From NCBI GenBank assembly GCA_032622095.1, contig CP136065.1:114619195-114683194 (forward strand): a stretch of 64,000 bases of DNA, read 5' to 3'. This DNA is from Siphonodentalium dalli (lineage: Eukaryota; Mollusca; Scaphopoda; Gadilida; Siphonodentaliidae). The position numbers and the translations under genes were made by a program. Positions 45,371 through 57,324 of this stretch are shown here, one piece after another. A model generated the notes under the pieces. That model ran no database searches. It had not been told where the DNA came from and saw nothing but the letters and a program-made list of their open reading frames with translations. Within the stretch, counting starts at the first letter, position 1; each line of letters opens with the position of its first letter.

Positions 45371-48300
45371 GTCCAGGGGATATTGGTCAACCTCTGCACC
45401 CCCCCCCCCCAGGACTTAACTTCACCCCACTAATTTTCTTCCTTAAGGTCTCCTCTAATTTTTTTCACTTGTTAACAAGAAAAAAAAGTGGCCGCAGAGA
45501 CTCCAGACAAGATGGCGTCCATCATGGCGGCCATTTATTTTTAATGCACCAGGTTTCTTTGATCGCCGTTATAGTAAAGATGATGTCACATGCCGTCTTG
45601 TTTTCCGCTCGATTCGTTATGCTAATATACAACCCTTACAAATTAGCCAAAAATCCGACACCAGAATCCAATATGGCGGCCAAGATGGCCGCCGAAATGT
45701 GAAAATATGCTATTTTTCTGTCATGTTACCACCTTTCGTTTGTCTCTGTGGGAAAATGTTAGAATGTTTGCGTCATGTTATACATTTATCATATAGAGGA
45801 GTCATTGGCGAATACATGGGGACCATAATATGCATTTATTGCGGGATATTTTTGTCCGATATCACGTTTTCCCAAATGCCGGTATCATAGGTCAAAGCCG
45901 AATATCCGTTAATAACGCGATGTTATGTTCCGAATCAATGAATGTTATTGCTATTATAACAACACCCATGCATATATATTTGCAGGAGATACTCGAGCTA
46001 GGATTCCTCTTATACCTGAGTTGAGGAATATTTACCTAAATCCAAGATGGCGGCCAAAATGGCCACCAGAAATAAAAAATCGCTGATTTTAACATCAGTG
46101 AGCATTATTGTCATGACAACTCCACACCTGCTTACTATTGTAAGTTGGGAACACTTAGGCGAAGAACTTTCCTTGTACCATATCCAAATAAAAGTCCCCC
46201 AAATCCAAAATGGCGCCCACAATGGCGGACAGATTTTGAAAAATCACCGAAATTCCCTCATATTCACATCATTGGGCATTATTGTCGAGACAACTCCATC
46301 CATGCGTACAGTTGAGTTGGAAATATTGAGTTGAAGTAATTACCTTACATCTCATGCAAGAAATGGTTTTCCAAATCGAAGATGGCGGCCAAAATGGCGA
46401 CCGAAATTTGAAAACACGCCTACATTCTTAGGATGGGCGTTATTGTTTCGCGATTTCTACCCACCATTACATGTTGATATGGAATAGTGACATGAAGTAT
46501 TCATTAGGGTTTGGCCATTGATACTCACAGCCAAGATCGCTGCTAAATTGGCGGCTAGAAATGGAAAAGAAATCGATATTTTCACATATTAATTTCAACT
46601 TTTTGTCATAATATCGGTATGTATGGACGAAACTGTACATAAACCATCTACTAGTTCAACTTAAAGGTATCAAAACGCATAACATAGCTCGTATCCTTCT
46701 GGAAAGATGAAAAACCACAATTAATATCGCGATGTGGCATTTCGATATCCAGTCTCCACTTAGCGCCGATAATGGCCGTAAGCGTAGGTGCGCCAAATAG
46801 TTATATCAGAACAATTACCTGATAACAGATTCTGATTTGCCACGTCACGTCCATAATTATCTGGACCAGCTTCCATTTCTTTGTCTGATAAATCTAGGTC
46901 GCTCACACCGACAAAGTATTCACCACTTCCTGGGAGTAGGGTCCCTCTAATCATAACGTTTCAAACAATTCATTTTCCGGTGTCTAGCATACGATTTTAA
47001 ATATTTGCTAACTATCATATTTGTGCGTCATCTTGAACTAGGAAGGCATATGGCCGATGAGTATACAAGCTTACAGAAGGTCATCTCTATGTATATGTCT
47101 CATACCCCATGGGATAACGACATATACACCTGGCGAACCAGTTAGCTAGTCACTTCTCATAGACGGTTCGTCAACTCACAAACTCAGCGAACGCATTGGC
47201 ATATGTGGACAACTTCGAAGGTTGCTAGCTGTATCATTCCCTTGGACAGATGTATATATGCTAAGGAGAAGACCCTAGTGTACAGACTACCCACACCATT
47301 ATCCGAAGCAAACTGTATGACGCCCCGCAGTTGTATCGTCGAATATATCTCAGCAGAGAAGAACAATGCTCGCGGTGCTAGTTTGTGGACATGTGCTATG
47401 ATAGTGGGAATGAAATGGGCCACTCTATACACCACCCCTACACCTGGTGCATGTTTAAGATATCGAATATCATGCGTGTCGGTTTTATTTGGTGTGGTAA
47501 GATTGTACACGTACACTTTTGTCTGGATAATACTATGCTAGCCTCCCTCAAAACAGTCGGATGGACTAAATGATAATGTCTTTATAGCATGAATGTATGC
47601 GTGTTTTGTTATCCTCTCTAGTGGTTAGAGTCAGTATGTGGGTGGTATTATTCAAGAAAATGTCAGGAACTGTGGTGCATTTATTTCACTTTGTATTTAA
47701 AGATCAATTTACAGTCTCGATGGCAGTGGACGTTGGGGAACGCGACCTTTATGATCATATAGCTTGATATATATATAACTTTAGAATATAGTAGTTAATG
47801 TCTCATGTAGGGAAATGGTCGCAATGGTGATGTTACCAAGAAATCACTTGGTGTACCAACGTTTGTTGAACTGAATGCAAGAGCTCACCAACGTAACATT
47901 CCTCTGGATGTTCTTCGCGTTGAACATTTCACCCTTTTGTTGATGGCATTTGTACTTTCTTGAACCATACCACACAGCGTGAGTATGACATATCAACCAA
48001 CTATCAAATGTATCGCCTTTAAGACTACACCCCAGTCTTGGTGGGGATTATACAGCAGTAGCAAATGGCATACTCCTGGTCCAGTTGTTTAAGAACGGCT
48101 TCCAAGCGGATGGGAACATACAATTTTAGCATACAAGGAAAGCAAAGCCACACATGAGATCCTGTCTGAATCTAAAACATAACAAATAAGGGGCGGTGCA
48201 GTCATGGTCCAATTTCATTTCCACTATCGTGACACATACCCACAAACTAGCACCGTGTGTATTGTTATCATCTGCTTGGAACTGTTCGGTGAGACGATTG

Positions 48301-50330
48301 CTGGACGCCAACAAGCTTGTTCTTATGATCATGTTCAAGGAGTTTGGGTATGTTATGCATTATGGTCTTCTACGCCTTAGCAGAATTGTATCCGTCAAAT
48401 GTCGGGCTTTCAACATTCGAAGCCATATACAGAAGTTGTCCGGGTACGTGAGTGCATTAGATGGGTATGTGAATTGATGAACCATATATTGAGAAGTGGC
48501 TGTTTGGGACAATCACCAGGTGTACACGTTTTTATCCCCATTAGGTCACCAAAGCTGACAATACGCAGATAGATAGGTCCTTCTGAAAGCTATTTAACGC
48601 ATCGACCGAATTCCTTTATAGTGTATCGCACAAGATGACGCATATACCCCATATGTAGCATCTGTATTATACCATAAGCTATACCACGAATGAAGCTCGC
48701 TAAGAATTCCAAGCTTTCGAAACAAACACGTGAGCTGGAATCCGGCATATGTATTGTTTGAAACATTCCGATTAGTGGCACCCTTCTACGAAGAAGAGTA
48801 GTGAACTGTTGTTGTGGGTGAGATAGATTAATCTGACGAAGAGACGGAAACGAGTCTAGATAATGCTGAATTTGGCAATTCAGAATAAGCTCAGGTACTG
48901 TTGTTTTGATTCTTGGAAGTCATAATATGACTATTCGGCGCACCTATATACGGTTACGGCCAGTATGAGCCCTTAGTGGCGAATGGATTTTGAAATGCCA
49001 CATCGCGATTGTGGGTTTTCATCCTTCCAAAAGACTACCACTTACATTGGAACTAATATATGGCTTATATTTTGTACCGTTTCGTTTATACAAATTAATA
49101 TTATGACAAAAAGTTGAAATTAGTATGTGATAATATCGGCTTCTTTTCAATTTCTGCCCGCCAGTTTGGCCACCATATTGACTGTGAGTATCACTTGCCA
49201 AACCCTAATGAATAATTCATACATATCAACATGTAATGGTGGGTAGAAATCGCGAAACAATAACGCCCATCCTAAGAAAGTAAAGGAATGTAGGCGTGTT
49301 TTCAAATTTCGGTCGCCATTTTGGCCGCCATCTTCGATTTGGAAAACCATTTATTGCATGAGATGTAAGGTAATTACTTCAACTCAGTATTTCCAACTCA
49401 ACTATACGCATGGATGGAGTTGTCTCGGCAATAATGCCCAATGATGTGAATATGAGGGAATTTCGGTGATTTTTCAAAATCTGTCCGCCATTGTGGGCGC
49501 CATTTTGGATTTGGGGGACTTTTATTTGGATATGGTACAAGGAAAGTTCTTCGCCTAAGTGTTCCCAACTTACAATGGTAAGCAGGTGTGGAGTTGTCAT
49601 GACAATAATGCTCACTGATGTTAAAATCAGCGATTTTCAGCGATTTTGGCCGCCATCTTGGATTTAGGTAAATATTCCTCAACTCAGGTATAAGAGGAAT
49701 CCTAGCTCGAGTATCTCCTGCAAATATATATGCATGGGTGTTGTTATAATAGCAATAACATTCATTGATTCGAAACATAACATCGCGTTATTAACGGAGA
49801 TTCGGCTTTGACCTATGATACCGGCATTTGGGAAAACGTGATATCGGACAAAAATATCCCGCAATGAATGCATATTATGGTCCCCATGTATTCGCCAATG
49901 ACTCCTCTATATGATAAATGTATAACATGACGCAAACATTCTAACATTTTCCCACAGAGACAAACGAAAGGTGGTAACATGACAGAAAAATAGCATATTT
50001 TCACATTTCGGCGGCCATCTTGGCCGCCATATTGGATTCTGGTGTCGGATTTTTGGCTAATTTGTAAGGGTTGTATATTAGCATAACGAATCGAGCGGAA
50101 AACAAGACGGCATGTGACATCTTCTTTATTATAACGGCGATCAAAGAAACCTGGTGCATTAAAAATAAATGGCCGCCATGATGGACGCCATCTTGTCTGG
50201 AGTCTCTGCGGCCACTTTATTTTCTTGTTAACAAGTGAAAAAAATTAGAGAAGACCTTAAGGAAGAAAATTAGTGGGGTGAAGTTAAGTCCTGGGGGGGG
50301 GGTGCAGAGGTTGACCAATATCTCCTGGAC
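45371..50330. repeat. ~5-kb giant imperfect inverted repeat (TAGTCC-type ends)
   Basis: The left end GTCCAGGGGATATTGGTCAA and the right end (inverted) GTCCAGGAGATATTGGTCAA begin two arms centred near 47.83 kb. The outer arms (45371-46805 and 48915-50330) look ~95% alike by eye. Inner arms down to ~47640/47990 are still homologous but clearly more diverged, for example GGTGCTAGTTTGTGG near 47376 and inverted near 48245. Both ends lie in TAGTCC/GGACTA with CAT outside, as at 842-4554. The arms carry C12 and G10 tracts just inside the ends. No intact gene was found. Confidence 0.75.
45500..46580 (+). repeat. AAGATGGCGGCC units in the left arm
   Basis: Six paired motifs such as AAGATGGCGGCCAAAATGG occur near 45503, 45672, 46045, 46207, 46380 and 46540, mostly ~165 bp apart. 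They are linked by GGCATTATTGTC(G/A)(A/T)GACAACTCC. The inverted set is at 49140-50215. The units resemble the 10-12 kb array in period and core motif. Confidence 0.7.
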
Positions 50331-50339
50331 TACATGCAC

Positions 50340-51465
50340 GAAGTATTTAGTGATGCAAAGAGTAATATCCACGATGGCCTGCAGCCATGTTTTTGATCGA
50401 ATATCGTTCAAATTCGATAGCTCCCACCTGGAAGCTACACTGAACATGGCTGTAAAATTTCCAAAAAATATCTCCAATAAATGTCGGCTACAGGTATGCC
50501 GATGGATTTAAGTGTGAATCAAGATGGCCGCTAGCGGTCATGTTTGTTTTTTTTTAAATTGGGAAACAATCTTGACGGCTCCCATCTAGTGGTCACCTCA
50601 AAGATCCATATGAAGTTTAGTGATGATTGGACGAGGTGTGTGACATGTATCTACTGATCTCTACTGGGGTGCACAGAAGGATTTAGTCATGCAAAGAGTA
50701 AACTCAAAGATGGCCGCTGTATGGCAACCATGTTTTTTTTATTATTGAAAATCGTTTAAATTCGTTAGCTCCCATCTAGAAGTGATCATAAACATGCCTA
50801 TTAATTTTCAAAACAATTCTTCAATAAATGCGGACTCCCAAGGTGTGCCGATGGATTCAAATTTGAAATCCAAGATGGCTGCTGGTGGCCACGTTTTAAC
50901 TAATATCGGAAAAAGTTGATGGTTCCCATCTAGAGGCCCACTGAAGATCCATATGAAGCATGATGACGATCGCAAGAGGGATGTGGCCTGTAGGGTGTGT
51001 CGAAAGATTTAATCATGCATCTCTTGAAATGCAAAGATGGCCGCAACGAAATTCGGAAATATTTCATTTCATTTGGTGACGATCGGATGAGAGATGTGGT
51101 CTGTATGGTGTGCCATAGAATTTAATCATGCAGAGTAAAATCCAAGATAGCTGCCGACGGCCATGTTTTTTTTCTTCAACAAAATCGTTCAAAATCGATA
51201 GATCCCATCTAGAGATGATCCTAAATATGTCTGTAAATTTTCAAAAACAATTCTCCTTAAATGCGGGCTGCATGCAGGGTGTGCCGGTGGATTCAATCTA
51301 GATGTCACCCGGAAGATCAATATGAAGTTTGGTGACGATCGGATGAGAGATGTGAACAGTAGGGTGTGCTAATGGAAATTGTATAAGGACATACCGGTAT
51401 ATACGGACGGATGGACGATAACACATGTACTTGGCATTGTCAAATTGAGCTAGAAAAAACACACC
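50340..51465 (+). repeat. Old dispersed AAGATGGC monomers
   Basis: Units with TTTAGTCATGCAAAGAGTA (type A) or CGATGGATTCAAATTTGAAA (type B), each followed by AGATGGC(C/T)GCT. They end with GGACGGATGGACGATAAC and GGCATTGTCAAATTGAGC, the family tail. Confidence 0.7.
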
Positions 51466-51920
51466 AGCTGGGATAACTTATATGAAGTTTATGCTCGCAC
51501 GAAATGTAATGTCACCATAGACTATTACCGGGTTGTGGAATGGCATCCCTTGTGTAAAATTAAACGTCTCATTCAACATTGACTTATACCATAATAGATT
51601 TAAAGTAATCCCCGGCCAGAACTCTGTTCCAATGACATGTGGATAAATCGGACTATTTATTTTAACGGTATTGAACATCGGGGGAATTCATATAAGATAC
51701 TATAGCGTCTGGTTCCAATTAATCTAATGTCTAATCTGGAGTGCCATCGCACTATATCACCATACTGTGACCAGATATAAAGATCGGTGGAGTACATCTG
51801 AACATAAAAGCGTCCATATGTGACATTGAAGTTGAACTTTAAAGATGATGAATCTCTTCATTGAACGTTCTGTATATATTCGGGGATGTGGTTAAGAGAC
51901 ACAGGAGCTTCTGTACACAG
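51466..51920. other. No gene seen
   Basis: A minus-strand open frame at 51478-51678 has no recognisable domain; no repeat noted. Confidence 0.35.
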
Positions 51921-51921
51921 G

Positions 51922-52012
51922 TCTCCAGAATTTTTGTTTACCCCACCCCCAATAGTACTTAATCTATAGGATTAAGTACTATTGGGGGTGGTGTCAATTT
52001 TGGATCTCGGGA
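51922..52012. repeat. Short palindromic MITE-like element, copy 2
   Basis: ACCCCACCCCCAATAGTACT...AAT pairs with ATTAAGTACTATTGGGGGTGG around CTATAGG. TCTCCAGAA and GGATCTCGGGAC flank it as at 36827-36932. Confidence 0.75.
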
Positions 52013-52219
52013 CATGTGCTTCTATATGCACACATTACGTACGTACATGAATGTGTCAATCCCTCAGTTACTTTGGGGAATCTGACATCCGCTCTCTCCT
52101 GATGATGACCTAGCGGGGCCACCAATTCCTAAATTTGGGAACAAAATAGGTCGAAACACTAAAAGGCAGCGTAGAGTGCTTCGTGGAACGTCTCGGCAAC
52201 GATCGGACGTATGTTTGTA

Positions 52220-52600
52220 TTTAAAGAACGGTATACCGCTCTTTAGCGATGAGGCTAAAGAGCGGTATACCGATATTTATAGCCGGACACAAAAGATCGA
52301 GCCGTATATACGGATGATAATGTATAAGACCGTTTTTTATCGCGCCAGGACCATGTATAACTAAATAGCGGTATATACTCTTGTGTATGACAGGTACACC
52401 GTCCTTTGGTGTTTGTCAATAAATAGCAGTATACCGTTCTTTAGCGCAAACACTGAAGAGCGGTATACCGTTCTTTAGCACCAATAGCTAAAGAGCGGTA
52501 TACCGTTCTTTAGCGTATCAGGCCCATATAGCTAAAGTGCGGTATACCGCTCTTTAGCGTTTGGTGCTAAAGAGCGGTATACCGCTCTTTAGCAACGGCC
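52220..52600. repeat. GGTATACC palindrome cluster
   Basis: Eight words of the form GAGCGGTATACCGCTC occur between 52225 and 52595, usually flanked by CTTTAGC or GCTAAAG. The last (52566-52593) is a perfect 28-base palindrome centred on TATA. The clustering resembles the GATATC element, but no TIR or target duplication was resolved. An open frame at 52176-52364 crosses it and is not supported. Confidence 0.8.
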
Positions 52601-53185
52601 TTGTATTTATCCATCTTTATACAATATGTTTCTACAATTATTTCCTATGGATTGGGACAAAATATGGCTATCTTTTATTTGTAATTTAAGATACTTCTGT
52701 GCAATACCATATCCATCTCATGGTTTTTTTAAAGCAATAAATTGCCAACTTTCGCGCAATGAACTATTATATACTGACAACAATTAAGAATAGCTTGCAG
52801 TAAGGTGGTAAATGTTTCGTATAGGGTCCAAGAATCTTTGCGCAGAATTGACGACTACACGAGTACGTTTGAGAGAAAATAGTGCCGTTCAAACTTCTTA
52901 CCACCAACTGCAAGGTGATCAAGTTATGTTTGTCGTGATTATTTCGTACTTAGTTGTGTTATATACATTCTTAGTCAGTGGGTAGGCTCGAATGTTGCAT
53001 GCTTGCTTGGTTTCTCGAGAAACCATAATCAGAGTAACTACGGTTGTGACAAAACGACAACTGATAGAAAGAATTCAAATGCTAATGACGTAGTACCCAA
53101 TTCGTAATTCTTATATGTAGTAATTCGTTATGCATGTGAAGTGAAATGTGTCAAATAATTGAAATGTCCCTCCAAAAGGAGTTTC
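52601..53185. other. No gene seen
   Basis: AT-rich DNA, no frame over 60 codons and no ordered repeat recognised. Confidence 0.4.
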
Positions 53186-53188
53186 ATA

Positions 53189-53237
53189 CGAGAGGCCGAT
53201 CACGATCGGCAGATATTAACCCATCCCTTGGCGATAG
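53189..53237. repeat. GAGAGGCC-hairpin dispersed repeat, copy 2
   Basis: CGAGAGGCCGATCACGATCG, then GGCAGAT and CCCTTGGCGATAG. Confidence 0.7.
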
Positions 53238-53899
53238 TAAATTACTATGATCGGAATCATAAATGAGAGTTTTGGTGTTGAATTATAGAGTATACTATTA
53301 TAGACAAATGAACATAACACAAATTATTGGAATTTATGGGTCACTCGCATTTAATTAAGAGAATAATGCACTGGTACAGGATCTGTAATGCTGCACCACC
53401 ACAGCCTCGGGTTAAATTTGAAAGGTGACCTGGACATGGAATACTTGGGTTTAGAGAGTCCAATTTAAGTTTACAGTGATAAGGTATCAAATTCTACCAA
53501 CAATCTAGATCAAGATAAGCGACCTCACTGCTTACCCATTAATATCAATTATATAGCAGAGCTGTCAACAAATCACAGGAATTGTTTATGTTGAAAGCTG
53601 GCATATCTCTATTAAACCAATAACATTTATAATGACCTCAGACCATCTGTAGAGATATATCTTTATCTGTGCAAGGCAGCAAAGATGTTCAAGTCTACTG
53701 TTAATATCTGTGAAGTGTATTGTTGAATCTTTATTTTAAATTTGATACCATAGCTTCTTTATCAGATTATCTGCACATTGTCATAAGAGACATCAGAAAA
53801 TAATATAGCCTTATCAATAGCTAAGTAGTCCAAAGGCATGGGATGGAATTAGTAAATTGGATTTAATGTCGCTCCAAACAAATTTACCAGTACATAACA

Positions 53900-54140
53900 C
53901 AAAATTTTGGACCGATTTAAACAAATTTGGTGGGGTGACTCGGGGTACCCTAGGCAGAGTTATAATGGTGTTAGTTTTTTTTTTTTTTAAAGAGTGAATA
54001 TTTTTTTTCGAAAAAGGGCCATAACTCAGTTAAAAATAGTCGGCTCAAACCCATATTCGAACTCGATCTGTCTTTTGTGCTGAGAAATTCATATACACAA
54101 TTTTCCGATCAGATATAAAATATTTGAGTTATCGCACCAT
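53900..54140 (+). repeat. ACCAAATTTGGTG- and ATAACTCC-family copy
   Basis: GGTGGGGTGACTCGGGGTAC is followed by GGGCCATAACTCAGTTAAAA, CCCATATTCGAACTCGATCT and ATCGCACCATGCGTAA. It links two blocks that are separate elsewhere, so they are parts of one element family. Confidence 0.65.
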
Positions 54141-54149
54141 GCGTAATCT

Positions 54150-54880
54150 ACCTCCTATTTACATATCCCTATTGGATATACAAATTATTGTGTCAAATCA
54201 GCAAATTATGTTGTGGTGATGTTGGAAATTTGAGGGAACATAATTGGTCATCTACAACATGTAGCCTGTATAGTGGTGCGCACCATCTTCATGGGCCCGA
54301 CACAACAACCACCAATATATATGATTGGTTTGTTGTGCATTGGGGTGTATGGTAGAATTCCATAAAAGACCACAAGCAGGTAGATCAGGGATACTACAAA
54401 AACTTAGAATGCAAGATGGAGACTTCACTTGTATCTTTTGTTTCATTGAATTAATTGTTTTCCATTCATCACGGTGGTTTATCGCATTATCCGAACATTT
54501 TTTAACTTTAAAATAGCCCTATATCTGACTCAAAGAGAATACATTTATATACCTGTATATGTACACAAATCTTTGCTTTTCAGGATGTGTGTGTTATATA
54601 TATCATTATGAGCAGTATATCATGAAAGGTTTATTCCAAGAACTTATTCTATGAAGAGGCATTCTTTATCATTTCAGGACCAACATGCTCTTCGGAAGGT
54701 AACACAGCTGATATCTGGGTGTTCAATGAGCCGATGCTGAACACGAGAGCAGCCTAAATACAAAAGAAATTCAAACAGAAATGCATTAAACATTCACAAG
54801 AAACTGTATGGACTGGAATAAACTAAAGTGCATGATAGTAGTTGTGTGTTAAAGATTAATCATATTCATATATAGAGGAT
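54150..54880. other. No gene supported
   Basis: Complementary open frames at 54252-54446 and 54325-54516 cover the same bases on opposite strands; neither shows a domain. Confidence 0.35.
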
Positions 54881-54892
54881 CTCAAATGAGTT

Positions 54893-55008
54893 TCTATTTT
54901 ATACGGAATTTATCAACCGAGTTCACTAAATTCGATTTGAGCCGAGGTTTACCGAGGCTCAAATAGAATTTAGTGGACGCGGTTGATAAATTACGTATAA
55001 AATAGGAC
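54893..55008. repeat. Inverted repeat with ~50-bp arms
   Basis: CTATTTTATACGGAATTTAT...GATTTGAGCC pairs with GGCTCAAATAGAATTTAGTG...CGTATAAAATAG, with a few mismatches and the loop GAGGTTTACCGA. Confidence 0.75.
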
Positions 55009-55009
55009 G

Positions 55010-55565
55010 AGTGTGAGATACCTTTTATCACATGATCAAATAAACCCGAAGCAACGCGAAATATTCATCGAAAACAACAATCATAAACTACAGCGATCGC
55101 AAGTTATTTGAAGAACGCCGTGACATCATCGCACGCGCTGATATTAAACGTGTCTACTACCGATAATTATGAAACTGCTTTTATGGTCAAATTATGTGAT
55201 AAAACTAATTTTGCGTTACTTCATTACAGTATGGCTACACCCAGACACTGGCAATTTGTCACATTCAGATGGATATGTTATATATGTTGGGCTATGAACG
55301 ATAAACTATACTAATAAAATGTATTGTCACTATACCATTTATACTACATGAACAGACTGACATTTGGCTTTCAAATATCTGACAAGAATCACACATGCAA
55401 TCCCTTGTGGTATTTCATGTCTAATCGATGCAAATTAAGGGGTTTCCTCACCCGAGCTATCCACAAGATGGAAATTTAAACAGACCTACACAGAAAACTA
55501 CTTAATTGTTAAGCTAAGTCCACCACCTGAAGGAATATATGCTTTCTGAAGACTACATCAAGCAT
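55010..55565. other. No gene supported
   Basis: A plus-strand open frame at 55108-55314 has no recognisable motif. No repeat recognised. Confidence 0.35.
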
Positions 55566-55581
55566 ATTAAATAACAATAAT

Positions 55582-56020
55582 GAAAGTGTCAGTGACACTG
55601 TAGCCCAACATGGAAAGGGGATACTTTCATGTGATACAGTCAATGGAGCGTTTATAGGAATGCGGAAAGTTGAAATGTCTAAGGTGAGGCATGTATCATC
55701 ATAAACCTGCATACAAAATATGAACACAATCGGACAAAAACACTTGAGTTATGGCATCGGATAGAACATGACCATGCATGAAAGTGTTTATCATTTCTAA
55801 ACTGATCAACCGGTCGATACCGAAAACTATACTGGCGAGGGGTGTGTCATCATAAACATACACATAAAATTTGAACATGATCCGATAAAAAATACTTGAG
55901 TAATCGTGTCGGATAGCAAGCATCTACGGAGAGATGGACATGGACAGACAGGCGGACGAACGACGGATGGTTGATCTAGACGTCGGCATTATGTGTATCA
56001 TACATGGTATGGGTACACAT
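55582..56020 (+). repeat. AAGATGGC-type head joined to ATAACTCC-type tail
   Basis: It starts AAAGTGTCAGTGACACTGTA, continues with GGAATGCGGAAAGTTGAAAT and then 'ACACAATCGGACAAAAACAC' units. It ends in GACGG words and an ATTATGTGTATCATACATGG hairpin. The same head precedes AAGATGGC monomers elsewhere, so one head serves two different cores. Confidence 0.6.
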
Positions 56021-56044
56021 AAAAATACAAAAAAACCATAATCA

Positions 56045-56120
56045 GAAAAGGTAACGCCCTCAAGATCATATTATTAGCCATAAATATAAATTATAATATA
56101 AAATATATTGGTTACATGAA
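56045..56120 (-). repeat. GTTACCATTTCTGAC dispersed repeat, inverted copy
   Basis: CAGAAAAGGTAACGCC and TTATTAGCCATAAATATAAA mirror 35870-35960. Confidence 0.5.
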
Positions 56121-56459
56121 TACACCGCCTCAGAATTCCGTTAAAACAACTAATCCTTCAAATTATTACAAAAAGCTACGGCTTATTACTGCAGGTTTCT
56201 CATTCACCACACCAGAAAGCTTCTAAATGCGGATCAAAAATCGGAGGCATTGTGTTCCCGCCAAGAGTGCATGGCCCAGCCATTGTTCATACCTGAACAT
56301 CGAAAGCAATTAACGCGGTCATAATAGTTACATACTGCAACTATAAGACATCCAGCGAATACACACCCTACGAAAACCCGAAATGTGTTGTCATGCGAGT
56401 TATCCCATCGCTATAGCTCAATTTGACACGGCCAGATTAGCCTTCCTACAATATCCTAA

Positions 56460-57012
56460 AACAATAAAGCTTCTCAAATCATCGGCATAGTCAACAGAAC
56501 TTTAACGAACTTGGACATCGGCACTTTCTAATCGCTCAACATAAGCATGGTTAGACCTATCGTCGAATACTGTAACTCTGCATGGAGCCCACATCACAAA
56601 TATCAAAGCATTGTATTAGAGAAATACAAAGAAAAGCAACGAAACTAGAAGTTCGTCAAATCAAAACTCTATGCTACCGAGACCGAATGATAACACTCAA
56701 TCTGATGTCTTTAAAATATGGAATATTTAGAGGAGATCTAATCAAGGTATATAAACTGTTGAATGGTCATTACAATATCAATGCCTGTGACCTATTAGAA
56801 AGATATTCATCAGGAAGAACAAGAGGACATAATAAAAAGCTACAGATGCCCATTGTTAACAAGGCCATAGGAAAATATTTCTTCACATAGAGGGTGGTAA
56901 ATAGCTGGAACCCTCTGCCAGACTTCGCTGTTGAGGCTCCAATACTCGATCAATTCAAAATATACATAGACTCATTCTTCTATTATATAAAATACGAGTT
57001 CGATGACAAGTA
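56460..57012 (+). pseudogene. LINE C-terminal remnant
   Basis: Frames read in order GIVNRTLTNLDIGTF, MVRPIVEYCNSAWSPHHK, EIQRKATK, YRDRMITLNLMSLKYGIFRGD, SGRTRGHNKKL and RVVNSWNPLPD. The PIVEYCNSAW...W.P block, IQR(K/R)ATK and RV(V/I)N.WN.LP are hallmarks of the region after the reverse transcriptase in CR1/Jockey-like LINEs. The pieces are in different frames: one base appears missing near 56620, between LEK and IQRK. A TAG sits between YFFT and RVVN at 56888-56890. The catalytic domain is absent, so this is a 5'-truncated dead copy. Whether it is the same family as 27705-29860 cannot be told because the two cover different regions. Confidence 0.85.
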
Positions 57013-57129
57013 ATATGTTAAAGTGACTCACAAGTAAATATCGAATGATGATACATATATTTGTAAACAAGCATTGCAAATAATGTTATTGAGACAAAAA
57101 GTCGCAAGACTTGTTCCGTATTATGATGA

Positions 57130-57310
57130 TGATATGATTGATAGAACAAACCACTATTATGATGATCGTGTCGTTATTTGTTTAAAATACGCATCAATTG
57201 ACATATACGCACCTGTTCCCTCATTAAAATCAACATATTTGGACCATTTTAGGGGACCTCCGCAAATAGAGACCTACTGCGAATTGTCACAACCGGAAAA
57301 ACCCATTATC
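57130..57310 (+). repeat. CTCCGCAAAT-family copy with empty ACTATTAT site
   Basis: GATAGAACAAACCACTATTA, TGATGATCGTGTCGTTAT and CACCTGTTCCCTCATTAAAA match the two flanks of the 30948-31888 element joined together, with one ACTATTAT at 57153-57160. Confidence 0.85.
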
Positions 57311-57324
57311 TATAAATACAAGAC

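Noticed and set aside
46760-46954. Minus-strand peptide with a loose likeness to a pentraxin/LamG-type stretch (LSGNCSDITIW).
   Set aside because: The counterpart in the other arm (about 48785-48920) has stops in this frame and no such motif, and the window shows no other domain landmarks. Chance likeness.
47184-47516. Minus-strand frame that has a homologue in the opposite arm at 48196-48477 (shared HKLAP) and a plus-strand frame over the same bases (shared GASLW).
   Set aside because: Both strands give 'conserved' peptides because the DNA arms are homologous. Comparing codons over the shared block, differences are not biased to third positions in either frame, and both arms have stops. No family resemblance.
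48590-48920. About 110 stop-free codons on the minus strand in the inner right arm.
   Set aside because: It begins after a stop without a start codon or acceptor that I trust. The homologous left arm has several stops in the same frame, and no domain is recognisable.
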